A stretch of 64,000 nt of DNA from 13-2-20CM-66-19 sp963824395 (GTDB taxonomy: Bacteria; Pseudomonadota; Gammaproteobacteria; Steroidobacterales; Steroidobacteraceae). The stretch is from contig CAWGPF010000005.1 in assembly GCA_963824395.1 (NCBI GenBank), forward strand, positions 434,001 to 498,000, written 5' to 3'. Both the position numbers and the translations under genes were made by a program. The notes beneath the pieces are model-generated. The model was given only the letters and a program-made list of their open reading frames with translations, ran no database searches and was not told the DNA's origin. Of the stretch, positions 25,549 to 35,600 are shown piece after piece; positions within the stretch are counted from its first letter, which is position 1; each line of letters starts with the position of its first letter.

Positions 25549-25907
25549 CTAGCGCAGCGCGGGGGTGCCTGCCGATGAGTGACGGCGTCTTCTCCACAGG
25601 GGCAACACGTACCACAGCGCCGTGTATCCGCGGGCGAGGCAGGCGCCCAAAACCACGGCGGTACGAACGGAGGCGAGGATCGCCTAGGCCACCAGGGTCA
25701 CCTCGATGCTGATGGCCACCAGGAGCGGGGCGAGGGCCACGGTGATAGGCGACCGGGCCCATGATCAAGGCGATGGAGAGGGCCACCAGCCACGACTGCC
25801 GCGAGGTGCAGGCATTGCGCCGGCAGCGGCAGCAATCGGGAGAACCTGTCGTCGAAGACCGCGATGAGCTGGAAGCGGAAAAGCGCCTGGATGCCCGGCA
25901 ATGCCAT
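25549..25907 (-). pseudogene. Decayed multi-membrane protein gene (DUF6328-like)
   Basis: Three reading frames each carry part of one membrane protein. From an ATG at 25907 with an AAGGAGGGG ribosome site, frame one reads MALPGIQALFRFQLIAVFDD and on to LHLAAVV. A shift then gives VALSIALIMGPVAYHR, and a further shift gives VALAPLLVAISIEVTLVA, a TAG, and AILASVRTAVVLGACLARGY to TALWYVLPLW. The section normally between YHR and the third helix seems deleted. The LPGIQALFGFQLIAVF-like opening matches my memory of the DUF6328 family; that assignment is moderate. The gene has two frameshifts, a deletion and a nonsense codon, so it is dead. Confidence 0.6.
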
Positions 25908-26281
25908 CGCCCCTCCTTGGTGTCTCACGCGAGGCGGATGCAGGTTACGGGGCTGACGAATAGTGCAGGTGACGGCCTCGTTGAGCGGCGCTTACGCAAC
26001 GCTTGAGGTCCGTAATGAGAAGACGACACGCACGCACGCCACTCACTGACATGACTCCGGCGGGCTAGGACCCCTAGAGTGCCGCATATCTCGCAGTACC
26101 CGTGCATTACCGTGAGGATCGGCGGTGATTAGTTGTCCGGGCTCACGACGAGCGTGGTGTTCGCCGCCTTTTGCGAGGGCGGCCGCAACGCTATCAGTAC
26201 ACGCGTCGCACGAGCTCCCCGACCCTGCGACCGACTGTCCGCATCCGCCACTGAGCGTCGCTCACCCTCGGAGGAGACACC
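25908..26281. other. Gene-free stretch
   Basis: About 370 bases between the decayed gene and udgX. I see no gene with sensible protein composition. It should hold the udgX promoter, and GGAGGA at 26270-26275 looks like that gene's ribosome site. Confidence 0.4.
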
Positions 26282-26935
26282 GTTAAGACCGACAGCGATC
26301 TGGATGCAGAGCCCGGTCCGCGCAGGAGTGCGGCGGCGGCCCATGCGCCCAGCGCTGCGGACATCGAGGGCTGCCGGCGCTGCGATCTGTGGCGCAGAGC
26401 CACCCATGGCGTGCCGGGGGAAGGACCCGGGCGCGGGGTACTCATGCTGGTCGGCGAACAACCCGGGGACGCCGAAGACCGGGCGGGGCGGCCCTTCGTG
26501 GGACCGGCCGGCGCCCTGCTCGATGAGCTGCTCGCAGAAGCCGGCATTGACCGCTCGGGCGTCTACCTCACTAATGCCGTGAAGCACTTCAAATGGGAGC
26601 CGCGCGGCAAGCGGCGCCTGCACCGCCGCCCGAACGCTGCCGAGATCCAGGCCTGCCATGCCTGGCTGGCGCAGGAAATCGCCGCGCTGCTGCCACCGGT
26701 GATCGTCGCGCTGGGCGTTACGGCCGCGCGCTCGCTGTTGCCCGAGGTGGGGACCATCGACTCCATGCGCAACGACACGCTCCGCGACGCGACGGGTGCC
26801 CGGGTGTACGTGACCTATCACCCCTCAGCGATTCTGCGAACGCAGGCGGACTCGGCACGCTTGCGCCGCCTTTTGGTGAGCGACTTGCGACGCGCCCATC
26901 TTCGGTTCCAGAGGCCCGCCCAGGACGAAGGCTGA
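26282..26935 (+). CDS. udgX: UdgX-type uracil-DNA glycosylase
   Basis: A family-4-like uracil-DNA glycosylase with UdgX hallmarks: GEQPGDAEDRAGRPFVGPAG (residues 58-77), TNAVKHFKWEP with histidine 102 where family-4 enzymes have a cysteine, and the R-loop motif KRRLH (110-114), equivalent to the KRRIH loop whose histidine bonds covalently to the abasic site in mycobacterial UdgX. YHPSAILR is the C-terminal catalytic-region motif. Cysteines at 31 and 34 (CRRC) and 125 are candidate 4Fe-4S ligands. The first standard start codon in frame, GTG 26411, comes after the CRRC pair and would remove it. GGAGGA at 26270-26275 points instead to the GTT codon at 26282, a non-standard start, so I extend the gene there. 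The length, 217 residues, then fits the family. Confidence 0.8.
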   Translation, partial: VKTDSDLDAEPGPRRSAAAAHAPSAADIEGCRRCDLWRRATHGVPGEGPGRGVLMLVGEQPGDAEDRAGRPFVGPAGALLDELLAEAGIDRSGVYLTNAVKHFKWEPRGKRRLHRRPNAAEIQACHAWLAQEIAALLPPVIVALGVTAARSLLPEVGTIDSMRNDTLRDATGARVYVTYHPSAILRTQADSARLRRLLVSDLRRAHLRFQRPAQDEG

Positions 26936-26986
26936 GCTGCGGCGGGAGGCAGGTGAGGCTTCGCAGTCGGATTCGCAAGGGAAAGG

Positions 26987-29125
26987 CTAAGACCGAATCT
27001 GGCTCGACTGGATCGCGTGCAGCAGCGCCTCCGAGTCCACGGGCTTGACGAAGTGCGCGTCAAAACCCGCCGCCAGGGCGGAGCTGCGATCGCTCTCCTG
27101 ACCCCATCCGGTCAGGGCAATTAGCGTGATCGCACTTCCCCAGGTCGCCGCGCGCGTGCGCGTGGCAACCTCGTGCCCGGTCATTTTCGGCATGCCGACA
27201 TCGAGCAGTGCGATCTGCGGTCGCACCTGCTGCAGCAGCGCCAGCGCTGACGCCCCGTCGTTCGCCACGTGCACCTCATGGCCATGCAGGCGCAGCAGCA
27301 GGGCGAGGGACTCGGCCGCATCAACGTTGTCGTCGGCCACCACGATCCGCGCGTTCACCGCATCCGCCGCCGGTGCCTGGACCTCCGGGCGGTTCGTCGC
27401 AGCTGCCTGAGGAGCAAGCGGCAGGCTGACGATGACCTCGCTGCCGGTCCCGACTCCGGCGCTGCGCGCCTCGAGCGTGCCACCGTGCAGAGCCACCAGG
27501 CCACGGGCCAGTGCCAGCCCGATGCCCAGTCCATCGTTCGAAAGATGCCCGGCCTGGCGTACCTGCACAAACATGTCGAAGATCCGGGGAAGCATCTCGG
27601 GGCTGACACCGATGCCGTTGTCCTTCACCCTGATCAGGAGCGCCGTGCCTTCCTGGTGCGCGCTCATGCGGATGGCGCCGCCGGCTTGCGTGTACTTGGC
27701 CGAGTTGGTCAGCAGGTTGCCGAGCACCTGAGCGATCCGCAGCGAGTCGACGTTCAGCAGCAGATCATCCGGACAGTCGACCGTGAGAACATGCTGCTTG
27801 GCTTCGATACCCGGGCGGGCGAGTTCGACGGCGGCATCCAGCACGGCGCGCAAACGCACCGGGACCTTGCGAATTTCCAGGGTGCCGCGGGTGATGCGGG
27901 AGACATCGAGCAGGTCATCCAGCAGGCGCGCCATGTTCTGCACCTGCCGCTCGATAACGGTGACGCTCCAGTGGATCTGCGACGGGTTCGCCGCCGGGGC
28001 GCGGATGACTCCCACGGCCTGGCGAATGGGTGCCAGGGGGTTGCGCAGTTCATGCGACAGCGTGGCCAGAAACTCGTCCTTGCGCCGATCGGCGTCGCGC
28101 ATGCTGCGCTCGAGGTCGCGTTCTGTCGAAGCGTCGCGAAACACCAGCACCACGCCCAGTATCTTCCCGGAATTGCTGAAAATCGGGGCACCGCTGTCAG
28201 CGATCGGTATCTCGGCACCGTCACGCTGTATCAGCAGCGTATGGTTCGCCAGGCCCACCACGATACCGGCGCGCAGCACCTTCGTGACGGGGCTTTCTAC
28301 GACCGCGCGGGTGTGCTCATTGATGATGTGGAAGACCCGCTCCAGGCTCTCGCCGCGGGCCTCCGGCAGACTCCAGCCGGTCAGCTTCTCGGCCACCGGA
28401 TTCATCAGCACGACGCGACCGAGCTGGTCGGTCGCGACCACCGCGTCTCCGATGCTGCGCAGCGTGGTGGCGAGCTGCATCTCGCTGGCGCGGATCCGGG
28501 CGGTATCGCGGTCGACGATGAAAGCCAGCAGCCCCAGCAGGGCAAGGGCCAGCCCGGCGGTCGCCCAGTTGCTCACCAGGGTCAGCCGCTGCGCATGGCT
28601 TTCCCTTTGTAAGTTGGCGGCGTAGGCGGTGCGCTCGATGGCTTCCATCCGCGCAGTGATGCTGCGGATATCGTCCATGCTGCGCTTGCCGGCGTCACTC
28701 ATCACGAGGCGCAGAGCGCCCGCGTGGTCGCCTGTCTGGTAGAGGCGGATGGTTTGCGCCATTTCGTCGCTCTTTTTCTGGATGCTCAGCTCCATGGCTG
28801 CCAGGTCAGGGGCGAGCAGGGAGTCATCTTTGATCAGGCTGCGCAATTCATTGAGCCGCGGCGAAGCCGCATCGAGTGCGTCGCGGTAAGGTTGCAGATA
28901 GGCGTCCTTGCCGGTCAGGAGATAGCCGCGCTGTCCAGTCTCCGCATCGAGCAGCGTCGTAACGGTGTGATCGATAGCGCGCAGCACATCGCGCGAATGA
29001 CTGGTCTCGTTGCGCGCCTCAGCCAGAAGAGCGCTCGCTCGATGCGCCGCGAAGGCCGCCGTGACCAGGACGGCAGCCGAGACCAGCAGGGCGATCAGGA
29101 AAAGCAGCTTCGAGGTTGCCCGCAT
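26987..29125 (-). CDS. Hybrid sensor histidine kinase (CHASE3-PAS-HisKA-HATPase-receiver)
   Basis: About 712 residues. Two membrane segments (LLFLIALLVSAAVLVTAAFA, ~7-26, and WATAGLALALLGLLAFIVD, ~187-205) flank a CHASE3 periplasmic sensor with the typical DAETGQRGYLLTG. Then come a PAS domain (~215-335), the dimerisation domain with phospho-histidine 358 in SHELRNPLAPIR, an ATPase domain (DNGIGVSPEMLPRIFDMF and GLGIGLALARGLVALHGG), and a C-terminal receiver with phospho-acceptor aspartate 642 in LLDVGMPKMTG. ATG 29125 puts the first membrane helix at the N-terminus; ATGs at 29191 and 29254 are possible. No separate response regulator is adjacent, so output is unknown. Confidence 0.92.
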   Translation of the reverse strand: MRATSKLLFLIALLVSAAVLVTAAFAAHRASALLAEARNETSHSRDVLRAIDHTVTTLLDAETGQRGYLLTGKDAYLQPYRDALDAASPRLNELRSLIKDDSLLAPDLAAMELSIQKKSDEMAQTIRLYQTGDHAGALRLVMSDAGKRSMDDIRSITARMEAIERTAYAANLQRESHAQRLTLVSNWATAGLALALLGLLAFIVDRDTARIRASEMQLATTLRSIGDAVVATDQLGRVVLMNPVAEKLTGWSLPEARGESLERVFHIINEHTRAVVESPVTKVLRAGIVVGLANHTLLIQRDGAEIPIADSGAPIFSNSGKILGVVLVFRDASTERDLERSMRDADRRKDEFLATLSHELRNPLAPIRQAVGVIRAPAANPSQIHWSVTVIERQVQNMARLLDDLLDVSRITRGTLEIRKVPVRLRAVLDAAVELARPGIEAKQHVLTVDCPDDLLLNVDSLRIAQVLGNLLTNSAKYTQAGGAIRMSAHQEGTALLIRVKDNGIGVSPEMLPRIFDMFVQVRQAGHLSNDGLGIGLALARGLVALHGGTLEARSAGVGTGSEVIVSLPLAPQAAATNRPEVQAPAADAVNARIVVADDNVDAAESLALLLRLHGHEVHVANDGASALALLQQVRPQIALLDVGMPKMTGHEVATRTRAATWGSAITLIALTGWGQESDRSSALAAGFDAHFVKPVDSEALLHAIQSSQIRS

Positions 29126-29588
29126 CTGCGTGCTCTGTTTTGCGCACCGAACCCTCAGGGGCACGCGAGCGTGCGAAGGGTGATTGCCCATGTTCCGGCA
29201 GCAGTGTGGCCCCCGCCCTCGGGCCGCCTGGTGGGCGTCCCGAACGATTCGCATCTGTGTCTGCCGGAAACCAGCGCGATCATAGTCGCAGGCGCGCCGG
29301 CTAACTAGTCATGGCGCCCGCTTCTTGCCAGGGGGTCGGGTCATTGCGCCTCCGTGTCGGGCTTCCTCTGACAAGCGGTATGCCCCGCAAGCACTGCGTG
29401 CACGGATTGAGAGCAGTGACCTTGCAGGGCAGGACCCTGGCGGGCGCGCGCGGGGGTGCCGAGCAGTCACATTACTATGCGCGCCATCCGCCGCGCGCGA
29501 CTGCGGCGCCCATCACGGCCGCTCAGCCGGTGCTCAGGTCCGCTATGGCTCCGGCCCCCGCCGCGCCGCTACACTTGGGGGCCGCAGC
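29126..29588. other. Gene-free stretch upstream of the histidine kinase and tRNA-Arg
   Basis: About 460 bases. It should include the kinase promoter on the minus strand and the tRNA promoter on the plus strand. If the kinase starts at 29254 the gap shrinks to about 330 bases. I see no coding potential worth calling. Confidence 0.4.
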
Positions 29589-29664
29589 GCCCCCGTAGCT
29601 CAGTGGATAGAGCGACCGCCTCCTAAGCGGTAGGTCGTCGGTTCAACTCCGGCCGGGGGCGCCA
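29589..29664 (+). tRNA. tRNA-Arg (anticodon CCT)
   Basis: A 76-base cloverleaf with CCA. The acceptor stem GCCCCCG pairs with CGGGGGC, the D arm is GCTC/GAGC, the anticodon stem ACCGC/GCGGT encloses CTCCTAA with anticodon CCT, reading AGG. Such rare-codon tRNA genes are frequent integration sites, but no integrase follows here. Confidence 0.95.
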
Positions 29665-29725
29665 CTTCTTAGCTTACCCATCGCTACGCATTGCGAGGTC
29701 GTATGCCCGGTCCGGTCGCTGCAGC

Positions 29726-31027
29726 ATGACATCAGGCTCCATCCAAAAGACCCCAGGAGCCGTCAGCTACCGCCCGGACCTGCAGGTCTTCGTGTTCGCA
29801 CTGTTCTTTGTCTTCGGCGGGATTACCAGCCTCAACGACATCCTGATCCCGAAGCTCAAGGCGCTCTTTGCGCTCTCTTACGCCGAAGTGATGCTGGTGC
29901 AGTTCTCGTTCTTCGCCGCGTACTTCATCGTCTCGATTCCCGCAGCGGCGCTGGTGAAGCGCATTGGCTACATGCGCGCCGCGGTCGTGGGACTGCTGAC
30001 CATGACGGCCGGGTGCCTGCTGTTCGTGCCTGCCTCGGCCGGCGGGGTGTTTGCGCTGTTCCTCGTGGCGCTGTTCGTGCTCGCTTCAGGCATCACCACG
30101 GTGCAGGTGGTGGCCAATCCCTTGATCTCGATGCTCGGATCCGCGGCCACGACCAGCAGCCGCCTGACGTTCGCGCAGGCCTTCAACTCACTCGGCACGA
30201 CGATCTTTCCGTACGCCGGCTCGATCCTGATTCTCGGCACGCTGGCGACGGTGGATCCCACCACCCTCTCGGGCGCCGCCCTCGACTCGTTCCGCCGGGT
30301 TGAGACGCACGTGATCGTTCGCACCTACCTCGCACTGTCGGGTGCACTGCTGCTGCTCGCCGGGATCGTCTGGCTGCGGCGGCGGGCACTCGTGGAGGCG
30401 CCCGCGAAGTCCACCCCGATCCTGCGCGCCTTCAATCTGCTCACCCGCCCGCGCTTCGCCTTCGGGACGCTGTGCATATTTCTCTATGTGGGTGGCGAAG
30501 TTGCGATCGGCTCCCTGATCGTCAACTACCTGATGCAGGGCAATGTGCTCGGCTTCAGCGCGGAGCAGGCCGGCAAGCACGTGCCCTACTACTGGGGTGG
30601 CGCCATGGTGGGGCGGTTCGTCGGCGCCTACCTGCTGCGCCTCTACCGGCCGGGAAACGTGCTGGCCACCGCGGCGCTCGCGGTCATCGCGTTGCTGCTG
30701 ATCTCGGCCAACACCGCAGGAGCGCTCGCCGGGTGGTCGCTCCTGGGCATCGGACTGTTCAACTCGATCATGTTCCCGACGATCTTCTCGTTGGCCTCCG
30801 AGGGGCTCAACGAGCGCGCCGCGGAGGGGTCGGGCGTCATTTGCGTTGCGATCTGCGGCGGTGCGCTCGTGCCGCTGCTGGCAGGTGCGACTGCGGATGC
30901 CCGCGGCCTCAGGGGGGCCCTGATCGTGCCTGCGGTCTGTTACGGGGTGATCGCGCTCTTTGGCCTGTACGCGCGCCGTGCGCTCGCCGCTGAGACTCCA
31001 AACCTGCAGCCTTCGCATCTAGCATAG
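29726..31027 (+). CDS. MFS sugar transporter (FucP-like)
   Basis: A 433-residue membrane protein with about twelve hydrophobic segments. The opening FVFALFFVFGGITSLNDILIPKLKALF and the motif QVVANPLISMLG are typical of the FucP (fucose/glucose/galactose:proton symporter) group of the major facilitator superfamily. It lies ten bases before a GH39 glycosidase and so is probably co-transcribed, suggesting import of the monosaccharide or short oligomer set free by that enzyme, perhaps xylose or a xyloside. The sugar is inferred. Confidence 0.88.
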   Translation: MTSGSIQKTPGAVSYRPDLQVFVFALFFVFGGITSLNDILIPKLKALFALSYAEVMLVQFSFFAAYFIVSIPAAALVKRIGYMRAAVVGLLTMTAGCLLFVPASAGGVFALFLVALFVLASGITTVQVVANPLISMLGSAATTSSRLTFAQAFNSLGTTIFPYAGSILILGTLATVDPTTLSGAALDSFRRVETHVIVRTYLALSGALLLLAGIVWLRRRALVEAPAKSTPILRAFNLLTRPRFAFGTLCIFLYVGGEVAIGSLIVNYLMQGNVLGFSAEQAGKHVPYYWGGAMVGRFVGAYLLRLYRPGNVLATAALAVIALLLISANTAGALAGWSLLGIGLFNSIMFPTIFSLASEGLNERAAEGSGVICVAICGGALVPLLAGATADARGLRGALIVPAVCYGVIALFGLYARRALAAETPNLQPSHLA

Positions 31028-31036
31028 GAGCCGTGC

Positions 31037-32593
31037 ATGAGAAAGAATTCTTCCCTGCGGTCGATGCAGGTGCCACGAGCGTGGCCGATGGTGCTCGTGC
31101 TCTCCCTGCTGGGCGCCACCGCAGCGCACGCGGCAGCGACGGAACCCCTCACCGTGGACGCCGCGGCTGCGGCTCAGCCCTTCCCGCACTTCTGGGAACA
31201 CACCTTCGGTTCAGGGCGCGCGATTCTGAGCCTGCGCGAGGGCTACCGGCAGGACCTGCGCGCGGTGAAGGCGGTCACCGCGCTCGAATACGTGCGCTTC
31301 CACGCCATCCTGCACGATGAGGTGGGCCTTTACAGCGAGGACGCGCACGGGCAGCCTGCCTACAACTTCTCCTACGTCGACCAGATCTACGACGGGCTCC
31401 TCGCCAATGGGGTGCGGCCGCTGGTGGAACTGAGCTTCATGCCCAAGGACCTCGCCAGCCAGGACGTGCGCCACACGTTCTGGTACCACCCCGTCATCTC
31501 CCCGCCCAAGGACTACCGGCGCTGGGATGACCTGATCGAGGCGTTCGCGCGGCACCTCGTGGAGCGCTACGGGGTGGCAGAGGTCGGGCGCTGGTACTTT
31601 GAGGTGTGGAACGAGCCGAATCTCGACTTCTGGGCCGGCTCCCCCCGTCAGGAGACCTACTGGACGCTCTATGAACATACCGCCCGCGCCCTGAAGCGGG
31701 TCGACAGCGCTCTGCGGGTGGGGGGGCCTGCAACCGCCCAGGCCGCCTGGATACCGGACTTCATCCGCTTCACCGCAGCCCGCAAGATCCCGGTCGATTT
31801 CATCTCGACGCACGTTTACGGGGATGACACGCCGCGGGTGTTCGGGTCGGACCAGGCGGTGCCGCGCCGCGAGCTCGTGTGCCGTGCCGTCGCCAAGGTG
31901 CACAAGGAGATCCGGGAGTCGACGCGGCCGGACCTGCCGCTCTTGTGGACCGAGTTCAACGCAAGCTACGCCAATCACCCTGAGGTGACCGACGCGCCGT
32001 TCATGGGCCCGTGGCTCGCCGAGACCGTACGTCAGTGCGACGGTCTCGCGCAGGACATGGCGTTCTGGACGTTCTCGGATGTCTTCGAGGAGGGCGGCGT
32101 GGTCAAGACGCCGTTCTACGGCGGCTTCGGGCTGCGCGCGGTGGGCGGCATCCCGAAGCCCTCCTTCAACGCCTTCGCGCTGCTGCACCGGCTGGGGGAG
32201 CACAGATTCACGGCGCAGGCCCCGCAGGCGCTGCTCACGCGCCGCGACGATGGCACGCTGGTGCTGGCACTGTGGAACTACCGCGAGGTGGGCTCAAAGG
32301 ATGCGCAGCCGCGGCGGGTACAGCTCACCTTCACGCACACGCAGGCCGCTGCCGCGCGCGTCGAGGTGCTCGATGCCGAGCACGGCAACTTCGCGGGCGC
32401 TTATGAGCGCATGGGATCGCCGCGCTATCCCACGCGCGCACAGCTTCAGGCGCTGCAGAAGGCCGCGGCGCTGCCGCGCCCCGTCGCCCGCGTTCTCGAG
32501 CAGCACCAACTCACGCTGGACATCCCGCCGGACGGACTCATGCTCGTCACGCTCGCGGGCGCCGCGCACGCCGCAGCGGGCGCTGGCCGGTAG
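31037..32593 (+). CDS. Secreted glycoside hydrolase family 39 (beta-xylosidase-like)
   Basis: A 518-residue enzyme with a signal peptide (WPMVLVLSLLGATAAHAAA, residues ~16-34). The GH39 fold is shown by FWEHTFGSGRAILSLREGYR, the acid/base glutamate in WYFEVWNEPNLDFW (~190), and the nucleophile glutamate in LPLLWTEFNASYANH (~300). A C-terminal beta-sandwich follows. GH39 enzymes cleave beta-xylosides or alpha-iduronides; xylan side products are the likely substrate in a free-living bacterium. It is downstream of an MFS sugar transporter and convergent with a large glycosidase-like gene. Confidence 0.9.
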   Translation: MRKNSSLRSMQVPRAWPMVLVLSLLGATAAHAAATEPLTVDAAAAAQPFPHFWEHTFGSGRAILSLREGYRQDLRAVKAVTALEYVRFHAILHDEVGLYSEDAHGQPAYNFSYVDQIYDGLLANGVRPLVELSFMPKDLASQDVRHTFWYHPVISPPKDYRRWDDLIEAFARHLVERYGVAEVGRWYFEVWNEPNLDFWAGSPRQETYWTLYEHTARALKRVDSALRVGGPATAQAAWIPDFIRFTAARKIPVDFISTHVYGDDTPRVFGSDQAVPRRELVCRAVAKVHKEIRESTRPDLPLLWTEFNASYANHPEVTDAPFMGPWLAETVRQCDGLAQDMAFWTFSDVFEEGGVVKTPFYGGFGLRAVGGIPKPSFNAFALLHRLGEHRFTAQAPQALLTRRDDGTLVLALWNYREVGSKDAQPRRVQLTFTHTQAAAARVEVLDAEHGNFAGAYERMGSPRYPTRAQLQALQKAAALPRPVARVLEQHQLTLDIPPDGLMLVTLAGAAHAAAGAGR

Positions 32594-32620
32594 CCGAGGC
32601 GTGCGGGGGACGTAAGCGAC

Positions 32621-32636
32621 GCCTGGATCTCCAGGC
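32621..32636. terminator. Short palindrome between convergent glycosidase genes
   Basis: GCCTGGA and TCCAGGC form a seven-base stem with a two-base loop, in the 68-base gap between two convergent genes. Weak candidate: no T-run. Confidence 0.3.
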
Positions 32637-32661
32637 GGCACGGTGCAGAGACCGCGCGTGC

Positions 32662-35600
32662 TTACCACACCGCTACGAGTTCACGAAACGGCCGCGGCAG
32701 GCGGATGCCCTCGTCACCGAAGTCGGTGTGCGCCTTGCCGTCGACCGTTACGGAGCGGGGCCGGGTGCGCTTCGGCCAGCTCACGTCCACCTGCGTGGCC
32801 GGCCCGAGCGTCGGTGCGAGCAGCAGGCGCAGGGTGTTGTCGGTCTGCTGCGCCGAGAGCGACAGCGGCCCGAAGGCCGTCGGCAGCCGCTCGATCGCCA
32901 GGCCCGTGCCGATGACCCAGTCGGGCGGGGTGCCCGGCAGCAGCTCGAGCCGGCCATCGCCCTCGTGCATGAGCATGCCCATGATCGCGCGCACGTACTC
33001 CGCACCCACCCAGGTGTGCGGCATGTCGCCGAGGTAAAACACCTGGCGCGGCGGGGCGCGCACCACCTCGGCGAATACCTGCCAGCCGCTGGGGTTACGG
33101 GCGGTGCGCAGGCGGTTCAGCAACTCCTCGGCGAGCAGCGGCTGGTCCAGGTGCACGAACGTGAGGACGTTACGGAACTCGTACGGGGTGTAGGCGTAGC
33201 GGGCACCCGGGAGGCTGCGCCGGCGAACCTCATCGAGGTAGCGCGAGAACGTGGTGCGAAGCGCCGTGTCGGGCAGCAGTTCCTGCTGGGCTGTCGGGTC
33301 CAGGCCAATCGAGACACTCGCCGGGTCGATGTCACCGAAGTCTGCCGAGGCCGGGATGTAGTCGATGTGCTTCCACTCGATGGTGGCGCGGATCGAGGCT
33401 GCCAGCGAGTCACGCAGCGCCCCTTGCTGCTGCTCGGCCCACTGCGCCATGTCGTTCATGCCCCACTGCCGGGCGAGCCAGGCGCCGTCGTGCCAGCCCT
33501 TGAGTGCCCAGTAGTCATCCCAGTAGCTGTGGGTCGGCGCCGGGTAGCCCTCGTGGCTGATCGAGGGAGCGAGGATCCCGCGGAAGCGCTGCGGCGCCTC
33601 GCTGCCGCCCTCGTAGCCCGCCACGAGCGTGCGCTCGCGCAGCGTCTGCAGGAACTGCAGCGCGCCGCGCACGGCCGGCAGGTAGTCGCGCACGCTGGCA
33701 GCGCCCCCGCCGAGGCGCGCCATGTCCGCGACCAGCGAAACGAACTCGCCCTGGCTGTCGTACTCGAGCTCCGAGCCGACGCCGCGGTTGACGCTGCCAT
33801 CATCGTTGAGGATCGGGGAGATCAGGCCGTTCGCGCGCACGCCGTGCTCCGCGTACCAGCGCAGGTAGTCGCGCGCGGGACCCGGGACCCCCATGCGCAG
33901 CAGGATCGCGGCGGTGGCCGAGCCATCGCGGATGAAGGAGCGGTTGTAGTTGCGCGGACCGGCGAGCAGGATCGGCCCCTTGGCGTTCACCAGCATGTAA
34001 CCGACCTGCGCCCGCAGCGTATCGACGATTGAGGCATCGGGCAGCTCGATGCCCACATGCAGCAGGTGCGCGCGCCACTGCTGCTCGGTGAACGCGGCCG
34101 CCTTGTCATAGTCCGCAGCGGAGGTGATCGGCGGCGCGATCTCCTCGGCCGGCGCTTCGCGGCGCGCCTTGCCGGCCGGCTTGGGCGCCGCGGCGTCCCC
34201 GGGGAACATGATGACCACGTCGAGCTGCTCGCGGGGCTCGAGGTGCACGGTGTAGAGCATGGCGGCGGCCGCCAGGCCCACCGGATCGCGGATCGAGGCG
34301 GTGGTCGGTACGCCGCCCTCCATGATGTAGCGCGTGATCTCGGTCTGGCCGGTGGGGCCGAACGCGGCCACGCCCTGGGCGGAAGGTCCGGTGAGGGACA
34401 CGAGCAGCGTGCGGCCATTCACGATCAGGCGCGTGTTCGGACCGATGCCCTCAAAACTCGCGCTGTGGATCTCGCTGATGCCGCCGTTCTGCCACACCGG
34501 GTTCACCTGCAGCGGCCGCACCAGCAGCGCCAGCTGCCCGTCCACGGTGGCGGCGCCGCTGTTCTCGAGGCGATAGCGTGTCAGGGTCGCAGGACCCGCG
34601 GCCGTATTCACCGCGACCGCTTCGCTAGTCAACTGCAGCCCCGGTTGCGGCGACCACTGCACCGCGGGGATCGGAATCCAGCCCTCGCGCAGGCGCTGCA
34701 CGCGCGTCGCACCGAAGGCGGCGACCACGCGGCCGGAGGCGTCGCGCCACAGCGGCTGCAGCAGGGGAGCGTCCTTGGCGGGCTCAAGATCGCCGTACTC
34801 ATCGAAGAGACTCTTCTGCTCACCCGCAGGGACGCTGAGCGCGGTCCAGTAAACCTGCCGGTGGTGTAGTGATGGGGGGAACAGCGCCGGGTGTTCGCGA
34901 TCGGCGAAGATCTCGTAGCGCTTCAGCGACGTCATGGTCTGCGTGCGACTGAGGAGGCGCAGGCGCCGGATCGCCGGCGCCTCAAGGCTCGTGGCCCACA
35001 CCGTCAGGCGCAGCTCGCTCACCGGCCGGGCGTTGCCGGCGGCGAGGTAGGAGCTGTCACCGAGCGGACTTGAGTCCTCGGCCATCCAGCGCCACTCGCC
35101 GGACGGGTCGCGCCCCTCGAGCCGGGCGCCGCGCCGCGAGGAGTTCCAGAACACCTCAAGACCGCTCACCGCCAGGGGCTTGGGAAAGAACACATGCAGC
35201 TGGCGGGTGCCGGCCTCGGGGCCGGGCTCGGCGACGTCACTGTGCACCACCGCGCTCCACAGTCCCGCCTCGTCCAGGCCCTTCTCGGCGCCGCTGATGC
35301 GCGGCGTGTCGGCGGCGGCCAGTGGCTCGAACTCGAACAGGGAGACCCCGGCGTTCGCGGCATCCTTCGGGCTGGCCAGACGCAGGTAACGCGCGCGCAC
35401 CGAGGGGAACAGCGCATAGTCCACCCCGCCGAGGGAGTCGGCCGTCTGGAAGGCGTTCTGCCAGTGCCGGCCGTCGGTCGAGGCCTGGATGATGTAGGCC
35501 GGTGCAAAGGCGGCGTCCCAGCGGATGATGACCCCGCCGATCATCACGTCGCGTCCGAGATCGACCTGCAGCCAGTTGCCGGGCGCGAAGTTGCCGTCCC

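Noticed and set aside
26129..26821. 230-codon minus-strand frame over udgX
   Set aside because: UdgX motifs on the plus strand decide the coding strand; the frame has no conserved sequence.
29126..29588. Integration site with mobile element at tRNA-Arg
   Set aside because: No integrase, no repeat of the tRNA 3' end and no mobility gene could be seen on either side.
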